Positions 16,995 to 26,000 of a stretch of DNA of 64,000 nucleotides are shown piece by piece. The DNA lies in assembly GCF_024213665.1 (NCBI RefSeq), contig NZ_JANAVP010000008.1, positions 124,001 to 188,000 of the forward strand. The letters are read 5' to 3'. Made by a program: the position numbers and the translations under genes. This DNA comes from Streptomyces sp. A3M-1-3 (GTDB taxonomy: Bacteria > Actinomycetota > Actinomycetes > Streptomycetales > Streptomycetaceae). The notes beneath the pieces were generated by a model, which saw nothing but the letters and a program-made list of their open reading frames with translations, made no database searches and was not told the DNA's origin. Numbering within the stretch: position 1 is the first letter of the stretch; every line of letters starts with the position of its first letter.

Positions 16995-18596
16995 TCAGCA
17001 GTTCCGGCGGTCCTGGGTCAGGGTGCCCTGGACGGTTCTGAGGCTGCGGTCGTAGCAGCCGTGCGTGCCGTACAGCCGGTAGCGCTCGGCTGACGTGCCG
17101 ATCGCGTGCCGCTGATAGCGTGGGACGTTGGCGGTGTAGGTCGCGTCCCCCTCGTAGCCGTCGTCGAAGTGCGACCAGGCGACGCGCTTTCCGCCGCGTA
17201 CGACAGCGGTGTCGGCTCGGTCTCCGAGCGCGAGGACCGTCCTCAGCCGGTCGCCCGCGCCGAGGGTCGTCTCGCCGTCCATGGTGTAGGTGCGGTGGAC
17301 GCGGGTGACGGTGGCCGGCCCGCGTCCGTCGCTGGTGACGCTCTCGTCGTCGGTCCATCGGCCCCGCAGGGCGTCGGGGTACTCACCGTCGGCCCAGCGG
17401 TGGGCGGAGGTGTGGGCGAGCGTACGGGTGACGGTGGTGGTGACACGGCCGTGCGAGGTGTCGAGGTAGCCGGCGACGGTCAGCCGGTGGCCGGCCTTCG
17501 TGTCGAGCCGGTGCGGGGAACCGGACGTGTACGCCGAGGAGTTGGCAGGGGCGCTCGCGTCGTGGCGGGTGAGCGCGCCGGTCACGCGGTCGCTGTTCTC
17601 GTCCTGCCAGACCAGGACGTTGACGGGGGTGCTCCAGCCGCTCTGCCCCGCGGGGACGCCGGCGACGGACACCTCCACGCGGTGTGGGCGGCCGTCGTTC
17701 AGCAGGCCCGCGAAGGGCGTGAGGTCGTACTGGACGGGCTTGACGTCCAGGGCTCGGGGCGCCGGGATCACGTACCAGAGGAAGGGGTTGGACCAGCCGC
17801 CGGTCCAGACGGTCGGGAACGGCGCGGCGATGCCGGCGAGCCGGCCGTCCACCCGGATCTGCACCTCGCGGTAGGGGCCGTCGTCCGCCTTGCAGGAGTA
17901 CGGAGCGGCGGCCGGCACGGTCAGGTACCAGTACTCCTCGCAGCCGCCGCCGGAGCCGGTGGCGTAGACCTCGGCGAGGATGCGCTCGCTGTTGCGCGGA
18001 GTGGTGAGTTGCGTGCCGTCGAGGGTGAGCACCTGGTCGGGGGTCTCGGCGGGCCTGGTGCGGCCGTCGGCGGCGTAGAAGGTCAGGGTCGCCTTCACAT
18101 CGATGATGCCGGTGTACGTCTCGTTGACGACGTTGCCGATGAGCATCTCGACGGGCTGGGTGCGGCGCAGCGTGTCGCTGTAGCGCGTGACGTCCTTCTC
18201 CACGGACCAGGTGATGCCCTCGGGTGAGGGCTGCGGGGTGGAGGTACGCAGGACTTCGACCCCGCCGATGCTCAGATGGCCGAGACGGTCGTACTGCCGT
18301 CCCGCGACCTTTCCGTCCAGACGGAGCACCGCCTTGCTCCAGCGGCTGCCGCATTCACGCGGGGGCGTGTAACTCCCCCGGTACGGTGTGAAGTCACGGA
18401 ACTGCGCCTCGGCGACGGTGACATGGCAGGACCGGGTGTCCGGGACCGGCACGGGCGGGGCGGCGCTGACCGGGTCGTGCCAGTCCCGGCCGAACTCGGT
18501 GGGGGGTTCGCCGGCCGCGGCGGCCGGCGAGGCTCCCAGTACGGTTGCCGCCGTCAGCACCAGCCCGGTGAGCATGGACATGATGTGTCGTCTCAT
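16995..18596 (-). CDS. secreted peptide-N4-asparagine amidase A-like protein
   Basis: A 533-residue protein with a signal peptide (MRRHIMSMLTGLVLTAATVL, cleavage near ASPAAAA). The mature part matches the PNGase A family: CHVTVAEAQFRDFTPYRGSY near the N-terminus, SIGGVEVLRTSTPQPSPEGI, KDVTRYSDTL, and WYVIPAPRALDVKP. Family enzymes release N-glycans from glycoproteins; in streptomycetes a role in degrading plant or fungal glycoproteins is plausible. The four or more Cys residues suggest disulfides outside the cell. No strong ribosome binding site is seen; Met6 is another possible start. Confidence 0.75.
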   Translation of the reverse strand: MRRHIMSMLTGLVLTAATVLGASPAAAAGEPPTEFGRDWHDPVSAAPPVPVPDTRSCHVTVAEAQFRDFTPYRGSYTPPRECGSRWSKAVLRLDGKVAGRQYDRLGHLSIGGVEVLRTSTPQPSPEGITWSVEKDVTRYSDTLRRTQPVEMLIGNVVNETYTGIIDVKATLTFYAADGRTRPAETPDQVLTLDGTQLTTPRNSERILAEVYATGSGGGCEEYWYLTVPAAAPYSCKADDGPYREVQIRVDGRLAGIAAPFPTVWTGGWSNPFLWYVIPAPRALDVKPVQYDLTPFAGLLNDGRPHRVEVSVAGVPAGQSGWSTPVNVLVWQDENSDRVTGALTRHDASAPANSSAYTSGSPHRLDTKAGHRLTVAGYLDTSHGRVTTTVTRTLAHTSAHRWADGEYPDALRGRWTDDESVTSDGRGPATVTRVHRTYTMDGETTLGAGDRLRTVLALGDRADTAVVRGGKRVAWSHFDDGYEGDATYTANVPRYQRHAIGTSAERYRLYGTHGCYDRSLRTVQGTLTQDRRNC

Positions 18597-18740
18597 GGGC
18601 CAGGAGTGAAGCGCGAGGTCCGCCCCCGCGCCAGAGGGCTTGGCTCGAAGTGGCCCCTCCAGCGGAAAATCGATTGCCCCGGACCGGTCCGGAAGGCGAA
18701 CCTTGCACGGTTTGATCCACCCACCGAGTCATGGGGCGTC

Positions 18741-20552
18741 ATGCAGATTCGCGATCTTCCGTATCCCGATCCGGGGGTCCCCGACGCTCGGTCCGGCCCC
18801 CGGTTCCTGCTGTGGCTCGGGCGCAACCAGCTCGGCGGCCAGCTGAGGTCTCTGGCCTGGGGACTGCTGCACTTCTGCGGTGTCGCCGGGCTGCCGCTGG
18901 GCGTCGGCATCGCCGTGCAGGCGGTCGTGGACCGTTCGGGCGGGCGCCTCGCACTCGCAGGCGGGCTGATCATGCTGTTCGGCGTGGCGATCACGGTGGG
19001 CGACACGATGCTGCACCGGACCGCCGTCACCAACTGGATCACGGCCGCGGCGCGCGTCCAGCAGTTGCTGGCCCGCAAGGCGGCCGAGCTCGGCTCGGCG
19101 CTGACCCGGCGGGTCGCCGCGGGCGAGGTCGTCGCGGTCTCCACCGGCGATGTCGAGAAGATCGGCTGGTTCGTGGAGGCGGTCTCACGGTTCGCCGCCG
19201 CCGCGATCACGGTGGTCCTGGTCTGCATCGGCCTGGTGGTGTACCAGCCGGCGCTCGGCGTCGTGGTCGCCGTCGGCGTACCCGTGCTGGCCATGGCCGT
19301 ACTGCCGCTGCTCCCCCGCGCGACCCGGCGCGCCGACATCCAGCGCGAGAAGGCAGGCAAAGCCACCGAGCTGGCCTCCGACACCGTCGCGGGGCTGCGG
19401 GTGCTGCGCGGCATCGGCGGCGAGGAGTTGTTCCTCGGCCGCTACCGGCAGGCGTCGCAGGAGGTACGCAGGGCGGCCGTCCGCAGCGCCCGCATGTGGT
19501 CGCTGATCTCCGCGATCCAGGTGCTGCTACCGGGCCTGCTGCTGATCTCCGTGGTCTGGTACGGGGCGGTCCTGGCCCTGGAGGGCCGGGTCACGGTCGG
19601 CGAACTGGTCACCGCCTTCAGCGCGGTGACGCTGCTGATGTACCCGCTGCGGCACTTCGAGGAGATCGCCATGGCGTACTCCTTCTCGCGCCCCTCCGCG
19701 AAGCGCGCCGCCCGTGTGCTGTCGCTGGAGCGGACCTCGTACGACGACGAGCGTGGCGGCCTCGGTGCGGACGGGGTCCCTCCGGAAGGTGACCTCTACG
19801 ACCCCGCCACCGGGCTGCTCGCCCCCGCGGGACGGCTCACCGCCGTCGTGTGCGGCGACCCGGACGCAGCCGGGCGCCTCGCCGAGCGCCTGGGCGGACA
19901 CGCCGCCGAGGAGGAGAAGAGCCCCTCCGTACTGCTCGGCGGGGTGGCGCTGGACGACCTTGCCCTCGATGCCGCGCGCGCCTGCGTGCTCGTACAGGAC
20001 AAGGATCCGGTGCTGCTGTCGGGGACCCTGCGGGAGCTGCTGGACGTACCGGCCTCGGGCGAGGTGAGTGCGGTGGACGCGCTGGCCGCCGCGCAGTGCG
20101 GCGACGTGCTCGACGCACTCGCCCAGGCTTCGGTGGACGCGGAGGGGGATCCGATGAGGACCCGGATCACCGAGCGCGGCCGCTCGTTGTCCGGCGGCCA
20201 GCGCCAGCGCCTCGCACTGGCCCGTTCGCTGGTCAGCGACCCCGAGGTACTGGTGCTGGACGAGCCCACGTCCGCCGTGGACTCGCATACGGAGGCCCGG
20301 ATCGCGGCGGGCGTGAGCGAGCTGCGGGCTGGGCGCACCACGGTGGTGTTCGCCTCCTCGCCGCTGCTGCTGGACCGTGCGGACCGGGTTGTCTTCGTGC
20401 ACGACGGCGAGGTGGCGGCGGTGGGTGTGCATCGCGAGCTGCTGCACAGCGAGCCCCGCTACCGGGCGGTCGTCACCCGGGAGACCGAGGAAGAGCAGCT
20501 GGGCAAGGTGTCCGAGCTGGAGCTACTGGAAGAGATCGAGGAGTCGGCATGA
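18741..20552 (+). CDS. ABC exporter half-transporter A, with degenerate Walker A
   Basis: A 603-residue protein with an N-terminal six-helix membrane domain and a C-terminal ATPase domain. The signature LSGGQRQRLALARSL and Walker B VLVLDEPTSAVD are canonical, but the Walker A position reads VVCGDPDAAGRL, without the P-loop Lys-Ser/Thr. The switch-loop His is also replaced (VFASSPLL). It therefore cannot bind and hydrolyse ATP in its own Walker site but can offer its signature to a partner. The next gene, overlapping by 4 bases, encodes that partner. ATG 18741 opens the conserved region; the longer frame upstream is antisense to the PNGase gene. Confidence 0.85.
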   Translation: MQIRDLPYPDPGVPDARSGPRFLLWLGRNQLGGQLRSLAWGLLHFCGVAGLPLGVGIAVQAVVDRSGGRLALAGGLIMLFGVAITVGDTMLHRTAVTNWITAAARVQQLLARKAAELGSALTRRVAAGEVVAVSTGDVEKIGWFVEAVSRFAAAAITVVLVCIGLVVYQPALGVVVAVGVPVLAMAVLPLLPRATRRADIQREKAGKATELASDTVAGLRVLRGIGGEELFLGRYRQASQEVRRAAVRSARMWSLISAIQVLLPGLLLISVVWYGAVLALEGRVTVGELVTAFSAVTLLMYPLRHFEEIAMAYSFSRPSAKRAARVLSLERTSYDDERGGLGADGVPPEGDLYDPATGLLAPAGRLTAVVCGDPDAAGRLAERLGGHAAEEEKSPSVLLGGVALDDLALDAARACVLVQDKDPVLLSGTLRELLDVPASGEVSAVDALAAAQCGDVLDALAQASVDAEGDPMRTRITERGRSLSGGQRQRLALARSLVSDPEVLVLDEPTSAVDSHTEARIAAGVSELRAGRTTVVFASSPLLLDRADRVVFVHDGEVAAVGVHRELLHSEPRYRAVVTRETEEEQLGKVSELELLEEIEESA

Positions 20553-22339
20553 TCGGCGTGGCGCCACCGGCCTACGACCCGGACGCCCCGGAGTCGGCGA
20601 CGACCCTGCCCGTCGGCACGCCGGCGACGGTGCGTGCGTACGTGGCCGAGCTGCTCCGGCGGCACCGTGCGGCGTTCGTCCTGCTCGTGTCCGTCAACGC
20701 GGTCGCGGTGATCGCCTCGATGGTCGGCCCCTATCTGCTGGGCGGGCTGGTCGAGGCGCTGGCCGACGGTGTCGAGGGGGCTCGCGAGCTCCATCTGGAG
20801 CGCACCGCCGCACTGTTCGCGCTCGCGCTGGTCGTGCAGACCGTGTTCGTGCGGCTGGTGCGGCTGCGTGGCGCGATGCTCGGCGAGGAGATGCTGGCCG
20901 ATCTGCGCGAGGACTTCCTCGTACGGTCGGTCGGGCTGCCGCCGGGGGTGCTGGAGCGCGCCGGCACGGGTGACCTGCTCTCCCGTATCACCACCGACAT
21001 CGACCGGCTGGCCAACGCGATGCGGGAGGCCGTTCCGCAGCTGGCGATCGGTGTGGTCTGGGCGGCGCTGCTCATCGGCGCGCTCACCGTGACCGCACCG
21101 CCTCTGGCCCTGGCGGTGCTGGTCGCGCTGCCGGTACTCGTCCTCGGCTGCCGCTGGTACTTCCGGCGCGCTCCCTCGGCGTACCGCTCGGAGGCCGCCG
21201 GGTACGCGGCGGTCGCGGCGATGCTCACCGAGACGGTGGACGCCGGGCGGACCGTGGAGGCGCACCGCCTGGGCGGCCGGCGGGTGGCACTGTCCGAGCA
21301 GCGGATCAGGGAGTGGACGGCGTGGGAGCGCTACACGCTCTATCTGCGGTCGGTGCTGTTCCCCGTCATCAACGTCACCCATGTGACGATCCTGTGCTCG
21401 GTGCTGCTGATCGGCGGCTACTTCGTCCTGGAGGGCTGGATCAGCGTCGGGCAGCTGACAACGGGCGCTCTACTGGCGCAGATGCTGGTCGACCCGGTCA
21501 ACCTGATCCTGCGCTGGTACGACGAGCTCCAGGTCGCCCAGGTGTCGATCGCCCGGCTGGTCGGCGTACGGGAGATCGAGCCGGACGCGGGCGACGCGGA
21601 GGTCGCGCCGGACGGGCGGGACGTGCGGGCGGACGCGGTGCACTTCGGGTACCGGGAGGGCGTCGACGTGCTCCACCGGGTGACGCTCGACGTCCGCCCG
21701 GGGACGCGTCTGGCCCTGGTCGGGCCGTCGGGCGCCGGCAAGTCCACGCTCGGCCGGCTGCTCGCGGGCATCTACGCGCCGCGGACCGGCGAGATCACCC
21801 TCGGCGGTGCGGAACTGTCGCGGATGCCGGCGGAGCGGGTGCGTGAGCATGTGGCCCTGGTCAACCAGGAGCACCACGTGTTCGTCGGCTCCCTCCGGGA
21901 CAACCTGCGGCTCGCCCGTACCGAAGCGGATGACGCGGAGCTGTGGTCGGCGCTCGGGGCGGTCGACGCGGACGGGTGGGCGCGGGCGCTGGACAACGGC
22001 CTCGACACCGAGGTCGGCTCGGGCGGCGCGCTGCTCACCCCCGCCCAGGCCCAGCAGATCGCGCTGGCCCGGCTGGTGCTTGCCGACCCGCACACGCTGG
22101 TCCTGGACGAGGCGACCTCGCTGCTGGACCCGCGCGCGGCCCGGCACCTGGAGCGCTCGCTGGCGCGCGTGCTGGACGGCCGCACGGTCGTGGCGATCGC
22201 ACACCGGCTGCACACGGCGCACGACGCGGATGTGATCGCGGTCGTGGAGGACGGCCGGATCAGCGAGCTGGGCAGCCACGAAGCCCTGGTGACGGCGGAC
22301 GGAGCGTACGCGGCCCTGTGGCGGTCCTGGCACGGGTGA
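20549..22339 (+). CDS. ABC exporter half-transporter B, with degenerate signature motif
   Basis: A 596-residue fused membrane/ATPase protein. Walker A is intact (GPSGAGKST), as are Walker B (TLVLDEATSLLD) and the switch His (AIAHRLH). The ABC signature is degenerate: LTPAQAQQIALARL in place of LSGGQ. Paired with the previous protein it would give one canonical ATP site (its Walker A with the partner's signature) and one dead site. ATG 20549 overlaps the upstream stop, with GAGGAG 5 bases before it. Export substrate is unknown. Confidence 0.88.
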   Translation: MIGVAPPAYDPDAPESATTLPVGTPATVRAYVAELLRRHRAAFVLLVSVNAVAVIASMVGPYLLGGLVEALADGVEGARELHLERTAALFALALVVQTVFVRLVRLRGAMLGEEMLADLREDFLVRSVGLPPGVLERAGTGDLLSRITTDIDRLANAMREAVPQLAIGVVWAALLIGALTVTAPPLALAVLVALPVLVLGCRWYFRRAPSAYRSEAAGYAAVAAMLTETVDAGRTVEAHRLGGRRVALSEQRIREWTAWERYTLYLRSVLFPVINVTHVTILCSVLLIGGYFVLEGWISVGQLTTGALLAQMLVDPVNLILRWYDELQVAQVSIARLVGVREIEPDAGDAEVAPDGRDVRADAVHFGYREGVDVLHRVTLDVRPGTRLALVGPSGAGKSTLGRLLAGIYAPRTGEITLGGAELSRMPAERVREHVALVNQEHHVFVGSLRDNLRLARTEADDAELWSALGAVDADGWARALDNGLDTEVGSGGALLTPAQAQQIALARLVLADPHTLVLDEATSLLDPRAARHLERSLARVLDGRTVVAIAHRLHTAHDADVIAVVEDGRISELGSHEALVTADGAYAALWRSWHG

Positions 22340-22343
22340 GCGC

Positions 22344-22371
22344 GGGCGGGGTGGTTTCCCCCACCCCGCCC
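22344..22371. terminator. bidirectional hairpin terminator
   Basis: GGGCGGGGTGG (22344-22354) pairs perfectly with CCACCCCGCCC (22361-22371) around a 6-base loop. It lies 5 bases after the ABC half-transporter stop and between two convergent genes, so it can serve both. Confidence 0.75.
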
Positions 22372-22444
22372 CTTGCCGAAACCGGGGCTCTGCCCCGGGC
22401 CCGGCGGAGGCGGCCGCTTCGGGCCGCCACGTTCCTGCCGCGTC

Positions 22445-22474
22445 GCGCAGCCTCCCGGGCCCGGGAGGCTGCGC
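22445..22474. repeat. perfect 30-bp palindrome
   Basis: Bases 22445-22459 (GCGCAGCCTCCCGGG) are followed directly by their exact reverse complement (22460-22474) with no spacer. It lies in the 189-base gap between convergent genes, after the terminator hairpin, and may be a second terminator or a dispersed palindromic element. Confidence 0.7.
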
Positions 22475-22528
22475 CCCCGGGTTCGGGTTGCCGGCGCCGA
22501 GGCGGGTAGGGGACGGCCGGACAGGCCC

Positions 22529-23320
22529 TCAGATCACGTTCAGGGCAGCCGCGCCGCCCACCCCGCCCAGGAGCATGAACACCGGCATCAGGACCTTCAG
22601 CTCCACCCAGCTGCCCGCGCGGAAGCGCAGCGGCTTCGGGGGGCCCACCGGGTACCAGCGCTTGCGGCCCATCGGGATCGGCCACAGGATCGGGCAGCCC
22701 GAGACGGTCAGCGCGTCGCCGATGTCGTGCACCAGCGCGCCCAGCACGATCGGCAGGCCCAGCCAGAGGTACTCCTGGCCGGGGGCGGTGAAGAGCCAGT
22801 CGGCGCCGCTGCCCGGCTTGTCGAGCACACCCGCGAGGATCCACGCGCTGGTCGCGCCGAGCAGCCACACCAGGACATCGCTCGACATCCGGGCGGCGCG
22901 CCACAGCAGTCCCTCGACCGCGAGCACCAGGTGGACGAAGAGGAGGGCGAGCACGGCCCAGCGGCCTCCGGTTACGGCGATCGCCGAGGCTCCGGCGCCG
23001 ATCGTCACCGCCCACAGCCAGGTGTGGGTGAGCGTCCGGTGTCCGCCGGTCCGACGGGGGTCGCCCGGCTTGCGGGTCGCCTTGTAGACGGCGTAGGAGA
23101 GCTTGTCGACGATCTCGCACAGCCCGCGCGAGACCGGCCCGAAGGCGCGCGAGATGGTCGCCGACTTGTGGTCGAGGTCGGGGGCGAGCGCGGCGCCCGC
23201 GCAGATCAGCGCTCCGACGACGAGCACGGGCCACGGCATCGGATGGCCGGCGGCCGCGGCCGCGGCCCCCACCCCCAGCCAGGCCGCTGCCCCTGACAGA
23301 GAGTGTGCCGGTCCCATCAT
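22529..23320 (-). CDS. YdjM/metal-dependent-hydrolase-like membrane protein
   Basis: A 263-residue protein of the YdjM/LexA-regulated membrane family (PF04307 type). It has the pattern GPAHSLSGAAAWLG near the N-terminus, ALAPDLDHKSATISR, then GGHRTLTHTWLWAV and LVHDIGDALTVSGCPILWP. These conserved His and Asp residues sit between about five hydrophobic segments, as in the metal-dependent hydrolase-like group. Activity is unproven; some members are linked to membrane lipid metabolism or SOS response. It is convergent with the ABC exporter operon. Confidence 0.8.
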   Translation of the reverse strand: MMGPAHSLSGAAAWLGVGAAAAAAGHPMPWPVLVVGALICAGAALAPDLDHKSATISRAFGPVSRGLCEIVDKLSYAVYKATRKPGDPRRTGGHRTLTHTWLWAVTIGAGASAIAVTGGRWAVLALLFVHLVLAVEGLLWRAARMSSDVLVWLLGATSAWILAGVLDKPGSGADWLFTAPGQEYLWLGLPIVLGALVHDIGDALTVSGCPILWPIPMGRKRWYPVGPPKPLRFRAGSWVELKVLMPVFMLLGGVGGAAALNVI

Positions 23321-23450
23321 GATCGTTCCCGCCCCGTTGCTCGCGATGCTGTTGTGCTGAAGCCCAGTTGACGGGACAGCGTATCGGCCGTGATCTTCCT
23401 ACCGCCGACCGGTTCCCTCATCCGGGGGGAAGCCAGGCAAGATGGGGGGT

Positions 23451-25964
23451 GTGACCCTCATTGATCAGCTGCCGCCGGATGCCGACCCCGATGCCCTCTT
23501 CGAAGCCTTCTCGACCTGGGCCGAAGGCCAGGGCATCACCCTCTACCCGGCTCAGGAGGAGGCGCTGATCGAGGCGGTCTCCGGGGCGAACGTGATCCTC
23601 TCCACCCCCACCGGCTCGGGAAAGAGCCTGGTCGCGGCGGGGGCGCACTTCACGGCGCTGGCCCAGGACAAGGTCACCTTCTACACCGCTCCGATCAAGG
23701 CACTCGTCTCGGAGAAGTTCTTCGACCTGTGCAAGCTCTTCGGCACCGAGAACGTCGGCATGCTGACCGGCGACGCGTCCGTCAACGCCGACGCCCCGGT
23801 GATCTGCTGTACGGCCGAGGTGCTCGCCTCCATCGCGCTGCGGGACGGCAGGGCCGCCGACGTCGGCCAGGTGGTGATGGACGAGTTCCACTTCTACGCC
23901 GAGCCGGACCGCGGCTGGGCCTGGCAGATCCCGCTGCTGGAGCTCCCGCAGGCGCAGTTCATCCTGATGTCGGCCACCCTCGGCGACGTTTCGCGGTTCG
24001 AGGAGGACCTGACGCGCCGCACCGGGCGCCCCACCTCGGTGGTGCGCTCGGCGACCCGGCCGGTTCCGCTTTCGTACGAGTACCGGCTCACGCCGATCAC
24101 CGAGACGCTCACCGAGCTCCTCGAGACCAAGCAGGCACCCGTCTACATCGTGCACTTCACGCAGGCGGCGGCCGTCGAGCGGGCGCAGTCGCTGATGAGC
24201 ATCAACATGTGCTCGCGCGAGGAGAAGGACAAGATCGCCGACCTCATCGGCAACTTCCGCTTCACCACCAAGTTCGGCCAGAACCTCTCGCGTTTCGTAC
24301 GCCACGGCATCGGCGTCCACCACGCCGGCATGCTGCCGAAGTACCGCCGCCTGGTCGAGAAGCTCGCGCAGGCCGGTCTGCTGAAGGTCATCTGCGGTAC
24401 GGACACCCTGGGCGTCGGCGTCAACGTACCCATCCGCACCGTGCTGTTCACGGCCCTGACCAAGTACGACGGCAACCGGGTACGGACATTGCGCGCCCGG
24501 GAGTTCCACCAGATCGCGGGCCGCGCCGGGCGGGCCGGCTTCGACACGGCCGGCTTTGTCGTCGCGCAGGCTCCCGAGCACGTCATCGAGAACGAGAAGG
24601 CGCTCTCCAAGGCGGGCGACGACCCGAAGAAGCGTCGCAAGGTGGTCCGCAAGAAGGCGCCCGAGGGGTTTGTCGCCTGGAGCGATTCGACCTTCGAGAA
24701 GCTGATCGCCTCCGACCCGGAGCCGCTGACCTCGCGCTTCCGGGTCACCCACACCATGCTGCTGTCCGTGATCGCCCGGCCCGGCAACGCCTTCGAGGCG
24801 ATGCGGCGGCTGCTGGAGGACAACCACGAGCCGCGCCGCAACCAGCTCCGCCACATCCGCCGGGCGATCGCCATCTACCGCTCGCTGCTGGACGGCGGGG
24901 TGGTCGAACAGCTCGACACCCCCGACGCCGAGGGCCGGACCATCCGGCTGACGGTGGACCTCCAACAGGACTTCGCGCTCAACCAGCCGCTGTCCACCTT
25001 CGCGCTCGCCGCCTTCGACCTGCTGGACCCGGAATCGCCGTCGTACGCCCTGGACATGGTCTCCGTCGTGGAGTCCACGCTCGACGACCCGCGGCAGATC
25101 CTGGCCGCCCAGCAGAACAAGGCGCGCGGCGAGGCGGTCGGCGCCATGAAGGCCGACGGCATCGAGTACGAGGAGCGGATGGAGCGGCTCCAGGACGTCT
25201 CGTACCCCAAGCCGCTGGAGGAGCTGCTCTCCCACGCCTACAACGTGTACCGCAAGAGCCACCCGTGGGTCGGCGACCACCCGCTCTCGCCGAAGTCCGT
25301 GATCCGCGACATGTACGAGCGGGCCATGACCTTCACCGAGTTCACCTCGTACTACGAACTCGCCCGCACCGAGGGCATTGTGCTGCGCTATCTGGCGGGC
25401 GCGTACAAGGCGCTGGAGCACACCGTCCCGGACGACCTGAAGTCGGAGGACTTCGAGGACCTCATCGCGTGGCTCGGCGAGATGGTCCGCCAGGTCGACT
25501 CCAGCCTCCTGGACGAGTGGGAGCAGCTCGCCAATCCGGAGGTCGAGACGGCCGAAGAGGCCCAGGAGAAGGCCGACCAGGTCAAGCCGGTCACGGCCAA
25601 CGCCCGCGCCTTCCGGGTCCTGGTGCGCAACGCCATGTTCCGCCGGGTGGAGCTGGCGGCGCTGGACAACGTGGCCGAACTCGGTGACATGGACCGAGAG
25701 TCGGGCTGGGACGAGGACGCCTGGGGCGAGGCGATGGACGCGTACTGGGACGAGTACGACGACCTCGGCACCGGACCCGACGCCCGCGGGCCGAAGCTGC
25801 TGATGATCGAGGAGGATCCGGCGCACGGCCTGTGGCGGGTCCGGCAGACGTTCGCCGACCCGAACGGCGACCATGACTGGGGCATCAGTGCCGAGGTCGA
25901 TCTCGCGGCGTCGGACGAGGAGGGCCGGGCCGTCGTCCGGGTCACCGCCGTCGGCCAGCTCTGA
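23451..25964 (+). CDS. Ski2-like DEAD/DEAH helicase with DUF3516 C-terminal region
   Basis: An 837-residue superfamily 2 helicase. Motif I STPTGSGKS near residue 50, motif II VMDEFHFY (DEFH), SAT, then HHAGMLPKYRRLVEKL, CGTDTLGVGVNVP and the motif VI QIAGRAGRAGFD. The C-terminal half (from about residue 390) matches DUF3516, a region peculiar to actinobacterial homologues. Probably an RNA helicase, of unknown substrate. GTG 23451 is chosen as it starts the conserved VTLIDQLP sequence; ATG 23442 adds three residues. It precedes the tesB gene by 36 bases. Confidence 0.85.
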   Translation: MTLIDQLPPDADPDALFEAFSTWAEGQGITLYPAQEEALIEAVSGANVILSTPTGSGKSLVAAGAHFTALAQDKVTFYTAPIKALVSEKFFDLCKLFGTENVGMLTGDASVNADAPVICCTAEVLASIALRDGRAADVGQVVMDEFHFYAEPDRGWAWQIPLLELPQAQFILMSATLGDVSRFEEDLTRRTGRPTSVVRSATRPVPLSYEYRLTPITETLTELLETKQAPVYIVHFTQAAAVERAQSLMSINMCSREEKDKIADLIGNFRFTTKFGQNLSRFVRHGIGVHHAGMLPKYRRLVEKLAQAGLLKVICGTDTLGVGVNVPIRTVLFTALTKYDGNRVRTLRAREFHQIAGRAGRAGFDTAGFVVAQAPEHVIENEKALSKAGDDPKKRRKVVRKKAPEGFVAWSDSTFEKLIASDPEPLTSRFRVTHTMLLSVIARPGNAFEAMRRLLEDNHEPRRNQLRHIRRAIAIYRSLLDGGVVEQLDTPDAEGRTIRLTVDLQQDFALNQPLSTFALAAFDLLDPESPSYALDMVSVVESTLDDPRQILAAQQNKARGEAVGAMKADGIEYEERMERLQDVSYPKPLEELLSHAYNVYRKSHPWVGDHPLSPKSVIRDMYERAMTFTEFTSYYELARTEGIVLRYLAGAYKALEHTVPDDLKSEDFEDLIAWLGEMVRQVDSSLLDEWEQLANPEVETAEEAQEKADQVKPVTANARAFRVLVRNAMFRRVELAALDNVAELGDMDRESGWDEDAWGEAMDAYWDEYDDLGTGPDARGPKLLMIEEDPAHGLWRVRQTFADPNGDHDWGISAEVDLAASDEEGRAVVRVTAVGQL

Positions 25965-26000
25965 TGGTTCAGCCGGCTCTGTGAGAGTGGAGAACTCCTG

